Source: Flammeovirgaceae bacterium 311 (GTDB taxonomy: Bacteria; Bacteroidota; Bacteroidia; Cytophagales; Cyclobacteriaceae). Taken from it: DNA of 64,000 nt. The stretch is taken from assembly GCA_000597885.1 (NCBI GenBank), contig CP004371.1, positions 248,001-312,000 of the forward strand, read 5' to 3'. Both the position numbers and the translations under genes were made by a program. Position 1 is the stretch's first letter, and the number at the start of each line of letters is the position of its first letter. The notes under the pieces are model-generated. The model saw only the letters and a list, made by a program, of their open reading frames with translations. It was not told the origin of the DNA and did not search any database. Below, piece by piece: positions 43,985 through 52,279 of the stretch.

Positions 43985-46234
43985 ATGATAAAAAACTACC
44001 CCTATTTTGCTGGTCTGCTGATAGCTTTACTTATTGTTTTTTCTGGCCCGGCCCGGGGGCAGGAGCAGCAACTGGCATTTCCAGGTGCAGAGGGTTTTGG
44101 CCGTTATACAATAGGAGGCAGAGGCGGAGCAGTTATTGAAGTTACAAACCTGAACAGCTCAGGTCCCGGCAGCTTTAGGGAAGCGGTAGAGAAATCAGGT
44201 GCACGAACAGTTGTATTCCGTGTGTCAGGTGTTATCCACCTGGAAACCGATCTGCGCATACGCAATGGTAATCTCACCATAGCGGGGCAGACTGCACCCG
44301 GTGATGGCATTACCATCAAGGGCAGCGGTCTGGTTATAAATGCCGATAATGTAATTATCCGCTACCTGCGGATTAGGCCCGGAGATGTGGAAGCCAGGGA
44401 GCTGGATGCCATGTGGGGCAGAGAAAACAAAGATATCATCATAGATCACTGCTCCCTGAGCTGGAGTACAGACGAGGTTGGCAGTTTTTACGACAATGAG
44501 AATTTTACCATGCAGTGGTGCATATTAAGTGAAAGTCTCTACGAATCAGTACACGATAAAGGCCGCCATGGTTATGGCGGTATCTGGGGAGGCAAGGGTG
44601 CAACTTTTCACCACAACCTGCTGGCACACCACTCCAGCCGCAATCCCCGATTTAATGGAGCCCGCTATACCACCACACCAGAAACAGAGCTGGTTGATTT
44701 CAGGAATAACGTAATATTTAACTGGGGTAGTAACAGCGCCTATGGTGGAGAGGGAGGTAACCACAACATGGTGGCCAACTACTACAAACCAGGTCCTTCC
44801 ACAAGTGGTGCCAAAAGGTACCGGATCATCAATCCATCTTATGACAGCAGCCTTCCCTGGGGAAAATGGTATGTTGCTGATAATTTTGTAGAAGGTTATC
44901 CCGAGGTGTCTGCAGATAACTGGAATGGCGGCGTACAGGGGCCAAATGCAGATGATCTTGCAACAATAAGGGTGAATGATCCCTTCCAGTTTGCCCCCGT
45001 TGAAACTCAGCCCGCACAGGCTGCATTTACAAGTGTACTGGCCGCTGCAGGCGCCAGCTATCCTTATCGTGACCCGATTGATGCCAGGATAACAACTGAA
45101 GTGGAAACAGGAGAGGTAAGCTATGGCGGCGCTTATGGTGCCGGTAAGGGTATTATCGATACACAGGAAACTGTAGGAGGCTGGCCCCAGGTATTTTCAG
45201 CCCCTGCACCACCTGATACAGACAATGATGGCATGCCAGATACCTGGGAAACAGCCAATGGTCTTGATCCCGACAATGCTGCAGACAGAAATGGCGATGG
45301 GGACGGAGATGGTTATACCAACCTGGAAGAATACCTGAATGGCCTGCTGGAAACCCCACCCGCAGATTTTTTACGCTATCCTACCGAACTAACAGCCACA
45401 GATATTACCACCACCAGCATAAACCTTAGCTGGACAGACAATGATGATACGGAAACCAAAATAATACTGGAGCGCTCTGTTGATGAAGGCAGTACCTATA
45501 CAGTGTTAGCAGAGCTGGCGCCCAATACCACCAGCTATACCGACGAGGAGCTGGAGGCAGGGCAATGGTACTATTACCGGCTGCGTGTTGAAAATGAAGA
45601 GCTGGTTTCTGCCTACAGCAATCATCTGGCAGTAGAAACCCAGCCTGCGCCAATGGCTCCCTTTCAGCCTTCCCCTGCAGATGGTCTGACTGGTGTTGCG
45701 CCGGAACAGCTAACCTTAAGCTGGAGTGGCGATGGGCTGCAATATGATTTGTACATGGGTAGCTCACCCGACCAGCTTGAGCTGCTTGCGGAAGGTTTGG
45801 TGGAGCCAGAGTACACAATCACCCAGCTTGATGAGGCTACAGCATATTACTGGAGCGTAACTTCTAAGGGAGCGGGAGAATCTGCTGTAACCGGCGACAC
45901 CTGGACTTTTACTACTGCTATGGGAGCTGTTACAGGTTTGGATGATCCACAAACACTTGCAGCACTTAATGCTTATCCAAATCCATTCTCCGGCAGCCTT
46001 ACCATTATGTTTGAGCTGAAAAAGCAGGAGCCGGTGCTGCTCTCTTTATACGACATGCAGAACCGCCTGGTCATGAATGTAAAGGAGAAGCAGGTATACA
46101 GTGCAGGTACACATCAAATTACCATTAAAGAAACTGCCGGATTGTGGGGTAAGCTGCAGGAGGGTGTTTACTTCTGTGTACTGCAAACTGCTGAAAAGAA
46201 AATAGTTAGAAGAGTAATTTTTATAAGAGAGTAG
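43985..46234 (+). CDS. PL1-family pectate lyase with fibronectin III-like domains and type IX sorting tail
   Basis: A 749-residue secreted lyase, started at 43985 (MIKNYPYFAGLLIALLIVF) because the upstream in-frame ATG at 43913 lies in the terminator. After the signal peptide comes a PL1 parallel beta-helix (about 25-395) with AFPGAEGFGRYTIGGRGG, TIAGQTAPGDGITIKG, DIIIDHCSLSWSTDEVGSFY, and HGYGGIWGGKGATFHHNLLA followed by SRNPRFNGAR, whose Arg is the likely catalytic base. Then a calcium-type repeat (DTDNDGMPDTWE, about 411), two fibronectin III-like domains (about 465-645) and a type IX sorting domain from YPNPFSG (about 663). It should cut homogalacturonan at the cell surface by beta-elimination. 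Confidence 0.92.
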   Translation: MIKNYPYFAGLLIALLIVFSGPARGQEQQLAFPGAEGFGRYTIGGRGGAVIEVTNLNSSGPGSFREAVEKSGARTVVFRVSGVIHLETDLRIRNGNLTIAGQTAPGDGITIKGSGLVINADNVIIRYLRIRPGDVEARELDAMWGRENKDIIIDHCSLSWSTDEVGSFYDNENFTMQWCILSESLYESVHDKGRHGYGGIWGGKGATFHHNLLAHHSSRNPRFNGARYTTTPETELVDFRNNVIFNWGSNSAYGGEGGNHNMVANYYKPGPSTSGAKRYRIINPSYDSSLPWGKWYVADNFVEGYPEVSADNWNGGVQGPNADDLATIRVNDPFQFAPVETQPAQAAFTSVLAAAGASYPYRDPIDARITTEVETGEVSYGGAYGAGKGIIDTQETVGGWPQVFSAPAPPDTDNDGMPDTWETANGLDPDNAADRNGDGDGDGYTNLEEYLNGLLETPPADFLRYPTELTATDITTTSINLSWTDNDDTETKIILERSVDEGSTYTVLAELAPNTTSYTDEELEAGQWYYYRLRVENEELVSAYSNHLAVETQPAPMAPFQPSPADGLTGVAPEQLTLSWSGDGLQYDLYMGSSPDQLELLAEGLVEPEYTITQLDEATAYYWSVTSKGAGESAVTGDTWTFTTAMGAVTGLDDPQTLAALNAYPNPFSGSLTIMFELKKQEPVLLSLYDMQNRLVMNVKEKQVYSAGTHQITIKETAGLWGKLQEGVYFCVLQTAEKKIVRRVIFIRE

Positions 46235-46320
46235 ATGCAGTCATACAAATGCATTGCTTGCTGATGCTGTGAAAGGCATGTAAACTGGCAAAGGTTCATC
46301 ATGAGGTGTAAGTATGAAAA

Positions 46321-46334
46321 TGTAATCGATTGCG
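46321..46334. promoter_or_regulatory. LacI-type operator
   Basis: TGTAATCGATTGCG keeps the AATCGATT core with near-symmetric flanks. It lies 246 bases before the lipoprotein start at 46580 and 87 bases after the pectate lyase stop. Confidence 0.7.
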
Positions 46335-46507
46335 CAAAAAAAGTACCAATATTTAAATACTCAAATGGTGTTGTATAGAGTGCTGTTTTGCCTGACGATT
46401 ATTTTTTAAGTTTTGATACCTCTTTAATGAGTACTAATTCGTTTGAAGTAATCAGATTTGAAAAAATGATACTGTTGTATTGTAAAAAGAAAGATTTTTA
46501 GCTATAA

Positions 46508-46521
46508 TGCAATCGATTGCA
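46508..46521. promoter_or_regulatory. LacI-type operator, perfect palindrome
   Basis: TGCAATCGATTGCA is identical to the site at 38658-38671 and sits 58 bases upstream of the ATG at 46580, close enough to overlap a promoter. Confidence 0.8.
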
Positions 46522-46579
46522 CATACAATGGCTTAAATGTAAGTGAATGCTAGTAAAAATATTCCATAACCAAACCACC

Positions 46580-47764
46580 ATGAAGAAAATCTATACCAAA
46601 CTTTTACTGTTGCTGATAACGCCATTTTTAGTGTTAACAGCTTGTGAGGAAGAAGAGACTGTTCCCAATGATGTACCTAGAATTGCATTTTCAGTTGCTG
46701 AGGCAGATCTGCAGGGGATTGAAACTGTAGATGGTGTTGGAGGCCCAGCCATAAAAGGTACTGTGCAATCAGATGCCGGTCTGAAAGAAATAACCATGGA
46801 ATTACTTAAATCTTCCGGGAACGAAGTGATTCAACAAATAACCAGCTTCAACAATGTTGACAGCAAATTGTATATATTCAATTTTGTTCCTGCCTATACA
46901 CCAGAGGTAACAGGATTAAGAATAATGGCGGTTGACTCACAAAACAGATCTGTAGAGAAAACCATCAGTATTTCTGTAAATGAGGAGGTGCCCTTGCTCA
47001 CTTTCACTCCTGCAGATGGACCAGTTGGTACACAGGTAACTGCTAATTTTACAGTGCATACACTAGCAGAAGGCGAAGTCGCCTCCCTGATGTTGGGAGA
47101 TATGGAAATCACTGACTATTCCCTCGCAGCAAATGGCAGAACCATTACTTTCACAGTTCCGGAAGGCGCTGTAACTGGTGCACTCACCCTTACCCCGGTA
47201 AATGAGGAACCAGTAGTAAGTGCAACACCATTTACAGTTACTGAGAAGCCCAAAGAAATTGTTGCGCATACTAATGTAGTTGTAAATGCCCAGGGTAACC
47301 GTAATGATGAAGGTGTGGTAACTGCTTTCTCTGCAGAGGGAGAAACTTTTACGCTTGCACAAGGCATGGATGAGGGAGTTAGTGAAAACATCGACTTCAT
47401 AGCCGCTGATTCCGGTGGTGATAATGGGCTTGACCTGTTCTCACCTGGTGGCAACTCATGGTTAGATAATAACTATTATAAAGACTTGAGCTGGCCAGTA
47501 AAGAATGAGACAAAAATGCTGCTGCTGGCCGATAAGGATGCCGCTTATTTTGAATCTGTTACAGCAGAAGAACTGAACGCTATGTCAGTAGGTACTGATT
47601 TCAAAAAACGTATAGAAGTAGCAGATGGGGGAGTGGGCTCTGTAATCCTTTTTGAAACAGCTGATGGTAAAAAAGGACTTGTATATGTGAAAGCCCATGA
47701 TCCAAACACTGCGGCAGGCAGCAAAGCTGATATCTTCACTTTTGATATCAAAGTATTAGAGTAA
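46580..47764 (+). CDS. Putative surface glycan-binding lipoprotein with IPT/TIG-like domain
   Basis: A 394-residue lipoprotein started at 46580 (MKKIYTKLLLLLITPFLVL), giving Cys22 followed by EEEE, an acidic surface-export signal. An Ig-like region (about 35-130) is followed by an IPT/TIG-type Ig domain (about 137-215, LLTFTPADGPVGTQVTANF) and a C-terminal beta-rich domain (about 225-394) with no recognised catalytic residues. This domain plan is usual for surface glycan-binding proteins in PULs. It has its own upstream region with two operators and a strong terminator behind it, so it is a single-gene transcription unit. Pectin binding is inferred from context. Confidence 0.75.
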   Translation: MKKIYTKLLLLLITPFLVLTACEEEETVPNDVPRIAFSVAEADLQGIETVDGVGGPAIKGTVQSDAGLKEITMELLKSSGNEVIQQITSFNNVDSKLYIFNFVPAYTPEVTGLRIMAVDSQNRSVEKTISISVNEEVPLLTFTPADGPVGTQVTANFTVHTLAEGEVASLMLGDMEITDYSLAANGRTITFTVPEGAVTGALTLTPVNEEPVVSATPFTVTEKPKEIVAHTNVVVNAQGNRNDEGVVTAFSAEGETFTLAQGMDEGVSENIDFIAADSGGDNGLDLFSPGGNSWLDNNYYKDLSWPVKNETKMLLLADKDAAYFESVTAEELNAMSVGTDFKKRIEVADGGVGSVILFETADGKKGLVYVKAHDPNTAAGSKADIFTFDIKVLE

Positions 47765-47778
47765 CAGCATAATCAAGG

Positions 47779-47820
47779 TGCGGATATCAGCCTCTGTTGC
47801 TGGTATCCGCATATTTTTAT
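47779..47820 (+). terminator. Rho-independent terminator after the glycan-binding lipoprotein gene
   Basis: Thirteen-base arms TGCGGATATCAGC (47779-47791) and GCTGGTATCCGCA (47799-47811), one G-U pair, flank a seven-base loop and are followed by TATTTTTAT. It begins 14 bases after the stop codon. Confidence 0.9.
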
Positions 47821-47966
47821 AACGTAAGCATCAGGATTGGAAATCAATAGCAGTCCAGGTCTGAAGCATACATTTTTTCAAAATATTAGCTTTTGCAAGC
47901 GAATCATTTTCAAGGTATATCATGCTGGTTACGGGCATAAATATTATCAAAATTAATTCCTGTCGT

Positions 47967-49223
47967 ATGTATCGGTTAGTTTACCTGCTCATACTCTTTT
48001 TTTATGCTTCAGTGGCAGGTGCCCAGGATCTAAAACAGTTATTCCCACGTACGTTCGTGGTGGAAATCAATAATCCGCTGAACCACAAACGTACAGACGT
48101 CATGGTGTTTCTAGCAGAAGATAAAATACAAAACCATATTGCAGGCTTTAATGCTGATGCTTTTGTAGTGATAGATGGCACCACTGAAATTCCCAGCCAG
48201 TACAACAAGCAGGATCCGGAAAAAAAAGGAATTGTAGCCATACTGCCCCAACTAGAGGCAGGACAAACCAAAAGATTAACCATCCGCTACAAAGACAGTG
48301 GAGCAGTAAAAAGAGAATATACCAAGCGTACACAGGCCGAGCTATCTCATAAAGTTGGCGGCAGGTTCGAAAACAGAAAATATATAGGTGGGGAGTTCAA
48401 AAATGTAGATTCACTGCGCGTGCCCGATGAACATACCGATCACTCTTACTTTATACGCTACGAAGGACCCGGCTGGGAATCAGATAAAGTAGGCTACCGC
48501 TTTTACCTCGACTGGCGCAATGGGGTAGATGTATTTGGCAAGAAGACTAACGAAATGGTACTGCAGCAGGTAGGCCTTGATGGTTTCGATTCCTACCATG
48601 AGATGCAGCCATGGGGTATGGACATACTAAAAGTAGGAAAAGCCCTGGGCGTTGGCTCACTGGCACTTTTCCATGAAGGCAAGGCCATCAGGGTAGATAA
48701 AACAGATAGCATTGCCACGAAAATCACAGAAAACGGACCTGTATATTCCTCCATCACCACAAACTACTGGGGCTGGAGAGTGGCAGGAGAAACCCTGAAC
48801 CTGCAGTCTGTAATTGGTATTCATGCAGGCAGCCGCCTTACCCATCAGCTGGTTAACATAGAAGGAAATCCAGATAATATCAGCACAGGCCTAACCAAAA
48901 CACCAGAGACAAAACTCCACACCAGCAGGGGAAAAGATGGGGAGTGGGGATATCTGGCTACCTGGGGTAAACAAACCCTCAATGATGATAATGCTGGACT
49001 GGCAATCTTATTCAGGCCTAAAGATCTTATAGATTTTACCGAAGACGAACATAGCCATGTAGTGATGATAAAACCTTCGGCAGGACAGGTCGAATATTAC
49101 TACCTGGCTGCCTGGGAGCTGGAAAAAGAAGGAATTACCACGGAGTCACAGTTTATGGAATACCTGAACAGAACTGCCCGTGAGCTGGCTCAGCCCGTTA
49201 AGCTAAACCTGGTTGCAAAATAA
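47967..49223 (+). CDS. DUF4861 family secreted protein
   Basis: A 418-residue protein started at 47967 (MYRLVYLLILFFYASVAGA), which gives a clean signal peptide with cleavage after AGAQ. The mature part is beta-rich: FVVEINNPLNHKRTDVMVFL, then YFIRYEGPGWESDKVGYRFYLDWRN split by short loops, VFGKKTNEMVLQQVGLDGFDSYHEMQPWGMDILKVG, and a C-terminal YYYLAAWELEKEGI. This matches the DUF4861 family, often found in uronic-acid polysaccharide loci, with no firmly known activity to my knowledge. Conserved aromatic and His/Asp residues (SYHEMQPWGMD) would suit a carbohydrate-active site. It begins a run of pectinolytic genes, 61 bases before a PL1 lyase. Confidence 0.75.
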   Translation: MYRLVYLLILFFYASVAGAQDLKQLFPRTFVVEINNPLNHKRTDVMVFLAEDKIQNHIAGFNADAFVVIDGTTEIPSQYNKQDPEKKGIVAILPQLEAGQTKRLTIRYKDSGAVKREYTKRTQAELSHKVGGRFENRKYIGGEFKNVDSLRVPDEHTDHSYFIRYEGPGWESDKVGYRFYLDWRNGVDVFGKKTNEMVLQQVGLDGFDSYHEMQPWGMDILKVGKALGVGSLALFHEGKAIRVDKTDSIATKITENGPVYSSITTNYWGWRVAGETLNLQSVIGIHAGSRLTHQLVNIEGNPDNISTGLTKTPETKLHTSRGKDGEWGYLATWGKQTLNDDNAGLAILFRPKDLIDFTEDEHSHVVMIKPSAGQVEYYYLAAWELEKEGITTESQFMEYLNRTARELAQPVKLNLVAK

Positions 49224-49284
49224 TTACGGGCTGGCGTTAAACAGTATAGAACCACAAACTACCCCTGGATAAATAAACCAATAC

Positions 49285-50712
49285 TTGAAAAAAGCTAACA
49301 CACATATTTATGTCCTAATCCTTTGTATAGGATTACAGGTAGCAGGTCTTGCAGGTTGTAGCCAGCGTTCAACTGTTTCAGCTCTTCTGGCAGATACAGC
49401 CTCTGTGCAAGCTACAGGTGCTGCCACAGCCACTGCAGATCAGAATAATGAGCAGGCACTTGCTTTTCCGGGTGCAGAAGGATTTGGTAAATACACCACT
49501 GGAGGTCGTGGCGGTAAGGTGGTGGTGGTAACCAATCTCAATGACAGCGGCCCCGGCAGCTTTCGGGAAGCCCTGCGCATGAAGGAGCCCAGAATTATAG
49601 TGTTTGCCGTTTCAGGCACCATAGAACTCGAATCGTCACTGGATATAAATACAGGGAACCTCACCATTGCCGGACAATCTGCGCCGGGAGATGGCATTAC
49701 CCTTCGTAATTTCCCCATGAAGATCAAGGGCGATAATGTAATTGTGCGCTACCTCCGCTTCCGGATGGGCGATAAAAAAGGGCATCAGGGCGATGCCATC
49801 AGTGCCACAGGAAGAAACAACATCATTGTAGACCATGCTTCCATGAGCTGGGGTACCGATGAGGGAGCTTCTTTCTACAACAACAGGAATTTTACACTGC
49901 AGTGGAGCATCATTTCCGAAAGCCTGAATGAGTCAGTGCATGAAAAAGGAGCTCATGGCTATGGAGGCATCTGGGGCGGTGTGGGCGCAAGCTTTCATCA
50001 TAACCTGCTGGCGCACCTCAAAAGCAGAACGCCTCGTTTTAGTGGATCCAGCACAACAGAAAATTCTGAAAATGAGCTGGTTGACTTCCGCAATAATGTA
50101 ATCTACAACTGGAAAGACAACAGTGTTTACGGTGGCGAAAGAGGCCGTTATAATATGGTGAGCAACTATTATAAACCAGGTCCGGCTACTAAAGAGTCGA
50201 AGCAGGACAGGATCGTGGAGCCTTATGAACCATACGGCCAGTTTTATGTAGCAAATAATTATGTGCATGGCTTTCCGGAAGTAAGCAGCGAGAATCGTAA
50301 AGGTGTGGATATTGAAAATCCTGATGCGGCGCTGGTTGCTACAGCTTTTCCGGTAGAAGCTGTCACTGACCAGCCTGCAGCCGAGGCCTATGAGCAGGTG
50401 CTTTCAGACGCAGGTGCCAGCCTTGTACGTGATGGCGTGGACATCAGAATTGTTCAGGATGTTCGTAATGGCAGTGCTGCTTTGGGCAAAAATAAGGATG
50501 GCATTATTGATTCACAGGATGAGGCGGGCGGCTGGCCACAGCTTAAGTCGGGTGAAGTTCCATCAGACAAAGACCTGGATGGCATGCCCGACAACTGGGA
50601 ACAAAAGCACAGGCTAAATCCTGCCGATGCTGCAGATGCTTCGAAATATACACTTGATGATACTTACACAAATATTGAAGTATACCTGAACGAGTTAGTG
50701 AACCCAGCGTGA
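49285..50712 (+). CDS. PL1-family pectate lyase, lipoprotein (second PL1 copy)
   Basis: A 475-residue lyase read from a TTG at 49285, since no in-frame ATG precedes the signal sequence and this start gives a complete lipobox with Cys25 (GLAGC). The PL1 beta-helix contains AFPGAEGFGKYTTGGRGGKV, TIAGQSAPGDGITLRN, NIIVDHASMSWGTDEGASFY, and HGYGGIWGGVGASFHHNLLA followed by SRTPRFSGSS. The end carries a calcium-type segment (DKDLDGMPDNWEQKHRLNP) but no type IX tail. The residues after the Cys (SQRST) are not acidic, suggesting a periplasm-facing lipoprotein. It is closely similar to the next gene, pointing to a tandem duplication. Confidence 0.92.
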   Translation: MKKANTHIYVLILCIGLQVAGLAGCSQRSTVSALLADTASVQATGAATATADQNNEQALAFPGAEGFGKYTTGGRGGKVVVVTNLNDSGPGSFREALRMKEPRIIVFAVSGTIELESSLDINTGNLTIAGQSAPGDGITLRNFPMKIKGDNVIVRYLRFRMGDKKGHQGDAISATGRNNIIVDHASMSWGTDEGASFYNNRNFTLQWSIISESLNESVHEKGAHGYGGIWGGVGASFHHNLLAHLKSRTPRFSGSSTTENSENELVDFRNNVIYNWKDNSVYGGERGRYNMVSNYYKPGPATKESKQDRIVEPYEPYGQFYVANNYVHGFPEVSSENRKGVDIENPDAALVATAFPVEAVTDQPAAEAYEQVLSDAGASLVRDGVDIRIVQDVRNGSAALGKNKDGIIDSQDEAGGWPQLKSGEVPSDKDLDGMPDNWEQKHRLNPADAADASKYTLDDTYTNIEVYLNELVNPA

Positions 50713-50827
50713 CGGTAATGAAGACGCATTTGCACGCTATTGACTGCTGATGATATACGCGATCATCAGGATAAAGGCAAAATATTGATTATTCGGATTC
50801 TGGCGGTACAGACTCTATAAGAAACAG

Positions 50828-52216
50828 ATGAGCATGGGCAAGATGAATAAGGGCATAGCTTTTTTACTGGGGTTGCAGGCTGTTTTCGCTGTTTCCTGTA
50901 GCCAGGTGCAGTCTGCTGAAAATAGTGAGGTGGTTCAGGAGCAGCAGATACCTGCTTTCCCTGGTGCCGAAGGTTTCGGAAAGTATACCACCGGCGGAAG
51001 GGGGGGTAAAGTAATACTTGTTACTAACCTCAATGATAGTGGTGAAGGTAGCCTAAGAGCTGCCATAACAGAAAAAGGTCCACGCATAGTGGTGTTCAGG
51101 GTTGGTGGTACGATCGCCCTTGAATCTCCGCTTGAGATAAAGCAGGGAGATCTTACCATTGCCGGACAGTCTGCCCCTGGCGAAGGCATTACCATCAAGA
51201 ACTACCCCATAAAAATACATGCTGATAACATCATTATCCGCTATATCCGCTCCAGGATGGGAGATGAAAGAGGAGTAGAGGATGATGCCATCAGTTCAAT
51301 AGGCAATAAAAACCTGATCATCGACCACTGCACCTTTAGCTGGGGAACTGATGAAAGTGCCTCGTTCTATGATAATGAAAACTTCACCCTGCAGTGGAGC
51401 ATTATTTCCGAGAGCCTGAATAATTCAGTCCATAAAAAAGGAGAGCATGGCTACGGCGGCATATGGGGAGGCAACGGAGCAAGCTTTCATCACAACCTGC
51501 TGGTGCATCACAAAAGCAGGAACCCTCGCTTCAATGGTGCGCGCACTAAAAGCAAAGGCAAGCCGGAGCAGGAGGTGGTAGATTTTCGCAATAATGTGGT
51601 CTATAACTGGAAAGCCAACAGCACTTATGGTGGGGAGCAGGGGAACCACAATATGGTAAATAACTACTATAAAGCCGGACCGGCAACAGAAGCAAACAGA
51701 AAGAAAAGAATACTGGATACCTGGACACCACATGGTAGATTTTATGTGGCAGGAAATTATGTAGCGGGATTTCCGGATGTGAGCAAAAACAACAAATTAG
51801 GGGTAGAGGGAAAAACTCCTGATGCCTCTGTGATCAGCACTGCTGTACCGGTTGTAGCTATCCCGGAAGAGGCTGCAGAAGCAGCTTTTACCAGGGTACT
51901 GGCTGATGCAGGTGCCAGCCACAGACGGGATGCCCTCGATCGCAGAATTTTGGAAGAAGTAGCCACTGGCACTGCCAGCTATGGAAAAAAGCAGGATGGC
52001 ATTATCGATACTCAGCAGGACGTTGGCGACTGGCCAGCTCTAGAAGCAGGCAAGGCAGCTCCAGATCAGGATAAGGATGGGATGCCTGATGCCTGGGAGC
52101 AGGAGAATCAGCTAAATCCTGCTAATCCGGCAGATGCAAGTGCCACAGGGCTGGATAAGCACTATACAAATATCGAAGTTTACCTGAACAGCCTTGTAGA
52201 TCAGGAGGGTACCTGA
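50828..52216 (+). CDS. PL1-family pectate lyase, lipoprotein (third PL1 copy)
   Basis: A 462-residue lyase with a lipobox ending at Cys24 (FAVSC); the Met at 50843 is an alternative start. The PL1 fold is shown by AFPGAEGFGKYTTGGRGGKV, TIAGQSAPGEGITIKN, NLIIDHCTFSWGTDESASFY, and HGYGGIWGGNGASFHHNLLV followed by SRNPRFNGAR with the catalytic Arg. The C-terminal PDQDKDGMPDAWEQENQLNP is a calcium-type repeat. Most signature blocks are nearly identical to the upstream gene, 115 bases away. Differences outside the catalytic core may alter preference for methylated or short substrates. Non-acidic residues after the Cys suggest periplasmic orientation. Confidence 0.92.
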   Translation: MSMGKMNKGIAFLLGLQAVFAVSCSQVQSAENSEVVQEQQIPAFPGAEGFGKYTTGGRGGKVILVTNLNDSGEGSLRAAITEKGPRIVVFRVGGTIALESPLEIKQGDLTIAGQSAPGEGITIKNYPIKIHADNIIIRYIRSRMGDERGVEDDAISSIGNKNLIIDHCTFSWGTDESASFYDNENFTLQWSIISESLNNSVHKKGEHGYGGIWGGNGASFHHNLLVHHKSRNPRFNGARTKSKGKPEQEVVDFRNNVVYNWKANSTYGGEQGNHNMVNNYYKAGPATEANRKKRILDTWTPHGRFYVAGNYVAGFPDVSKNNKLGVEGKTPDASVISTAVPVVAIPEEAAEAAFTRVLADAGASHRRDALDRRILEEVATGTASYGKKQDGIIDTQQDVGDWPALEAGKAAPDQDKDGMPDAWEQENQLNPANPADASATGLDKHYTNIEVYLNSLVDQEGT

Positions 52217-52279
52217 TAAACCATATTGATCAGCTGGTCTGTAAAAAATAAGGGTCAAAAAGCAAGTTAACAACCAATA

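Larger units (their letters stand above)
46235..46579. promoter_or_regulatory. Regulatory region before the glycan-binding lipoprotein, with two operators
   Basis: These 345 A/T-rich bases contain two ATCGAT palindromes (46321-46334 and 46508-46521), 187 bases apart, and no gene. The arrangement suggests an independent regulated promoter between the pectate lyase and the lipoprotein gene. No convincing promoter boxes could be fixed. Confidence 0.65.
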
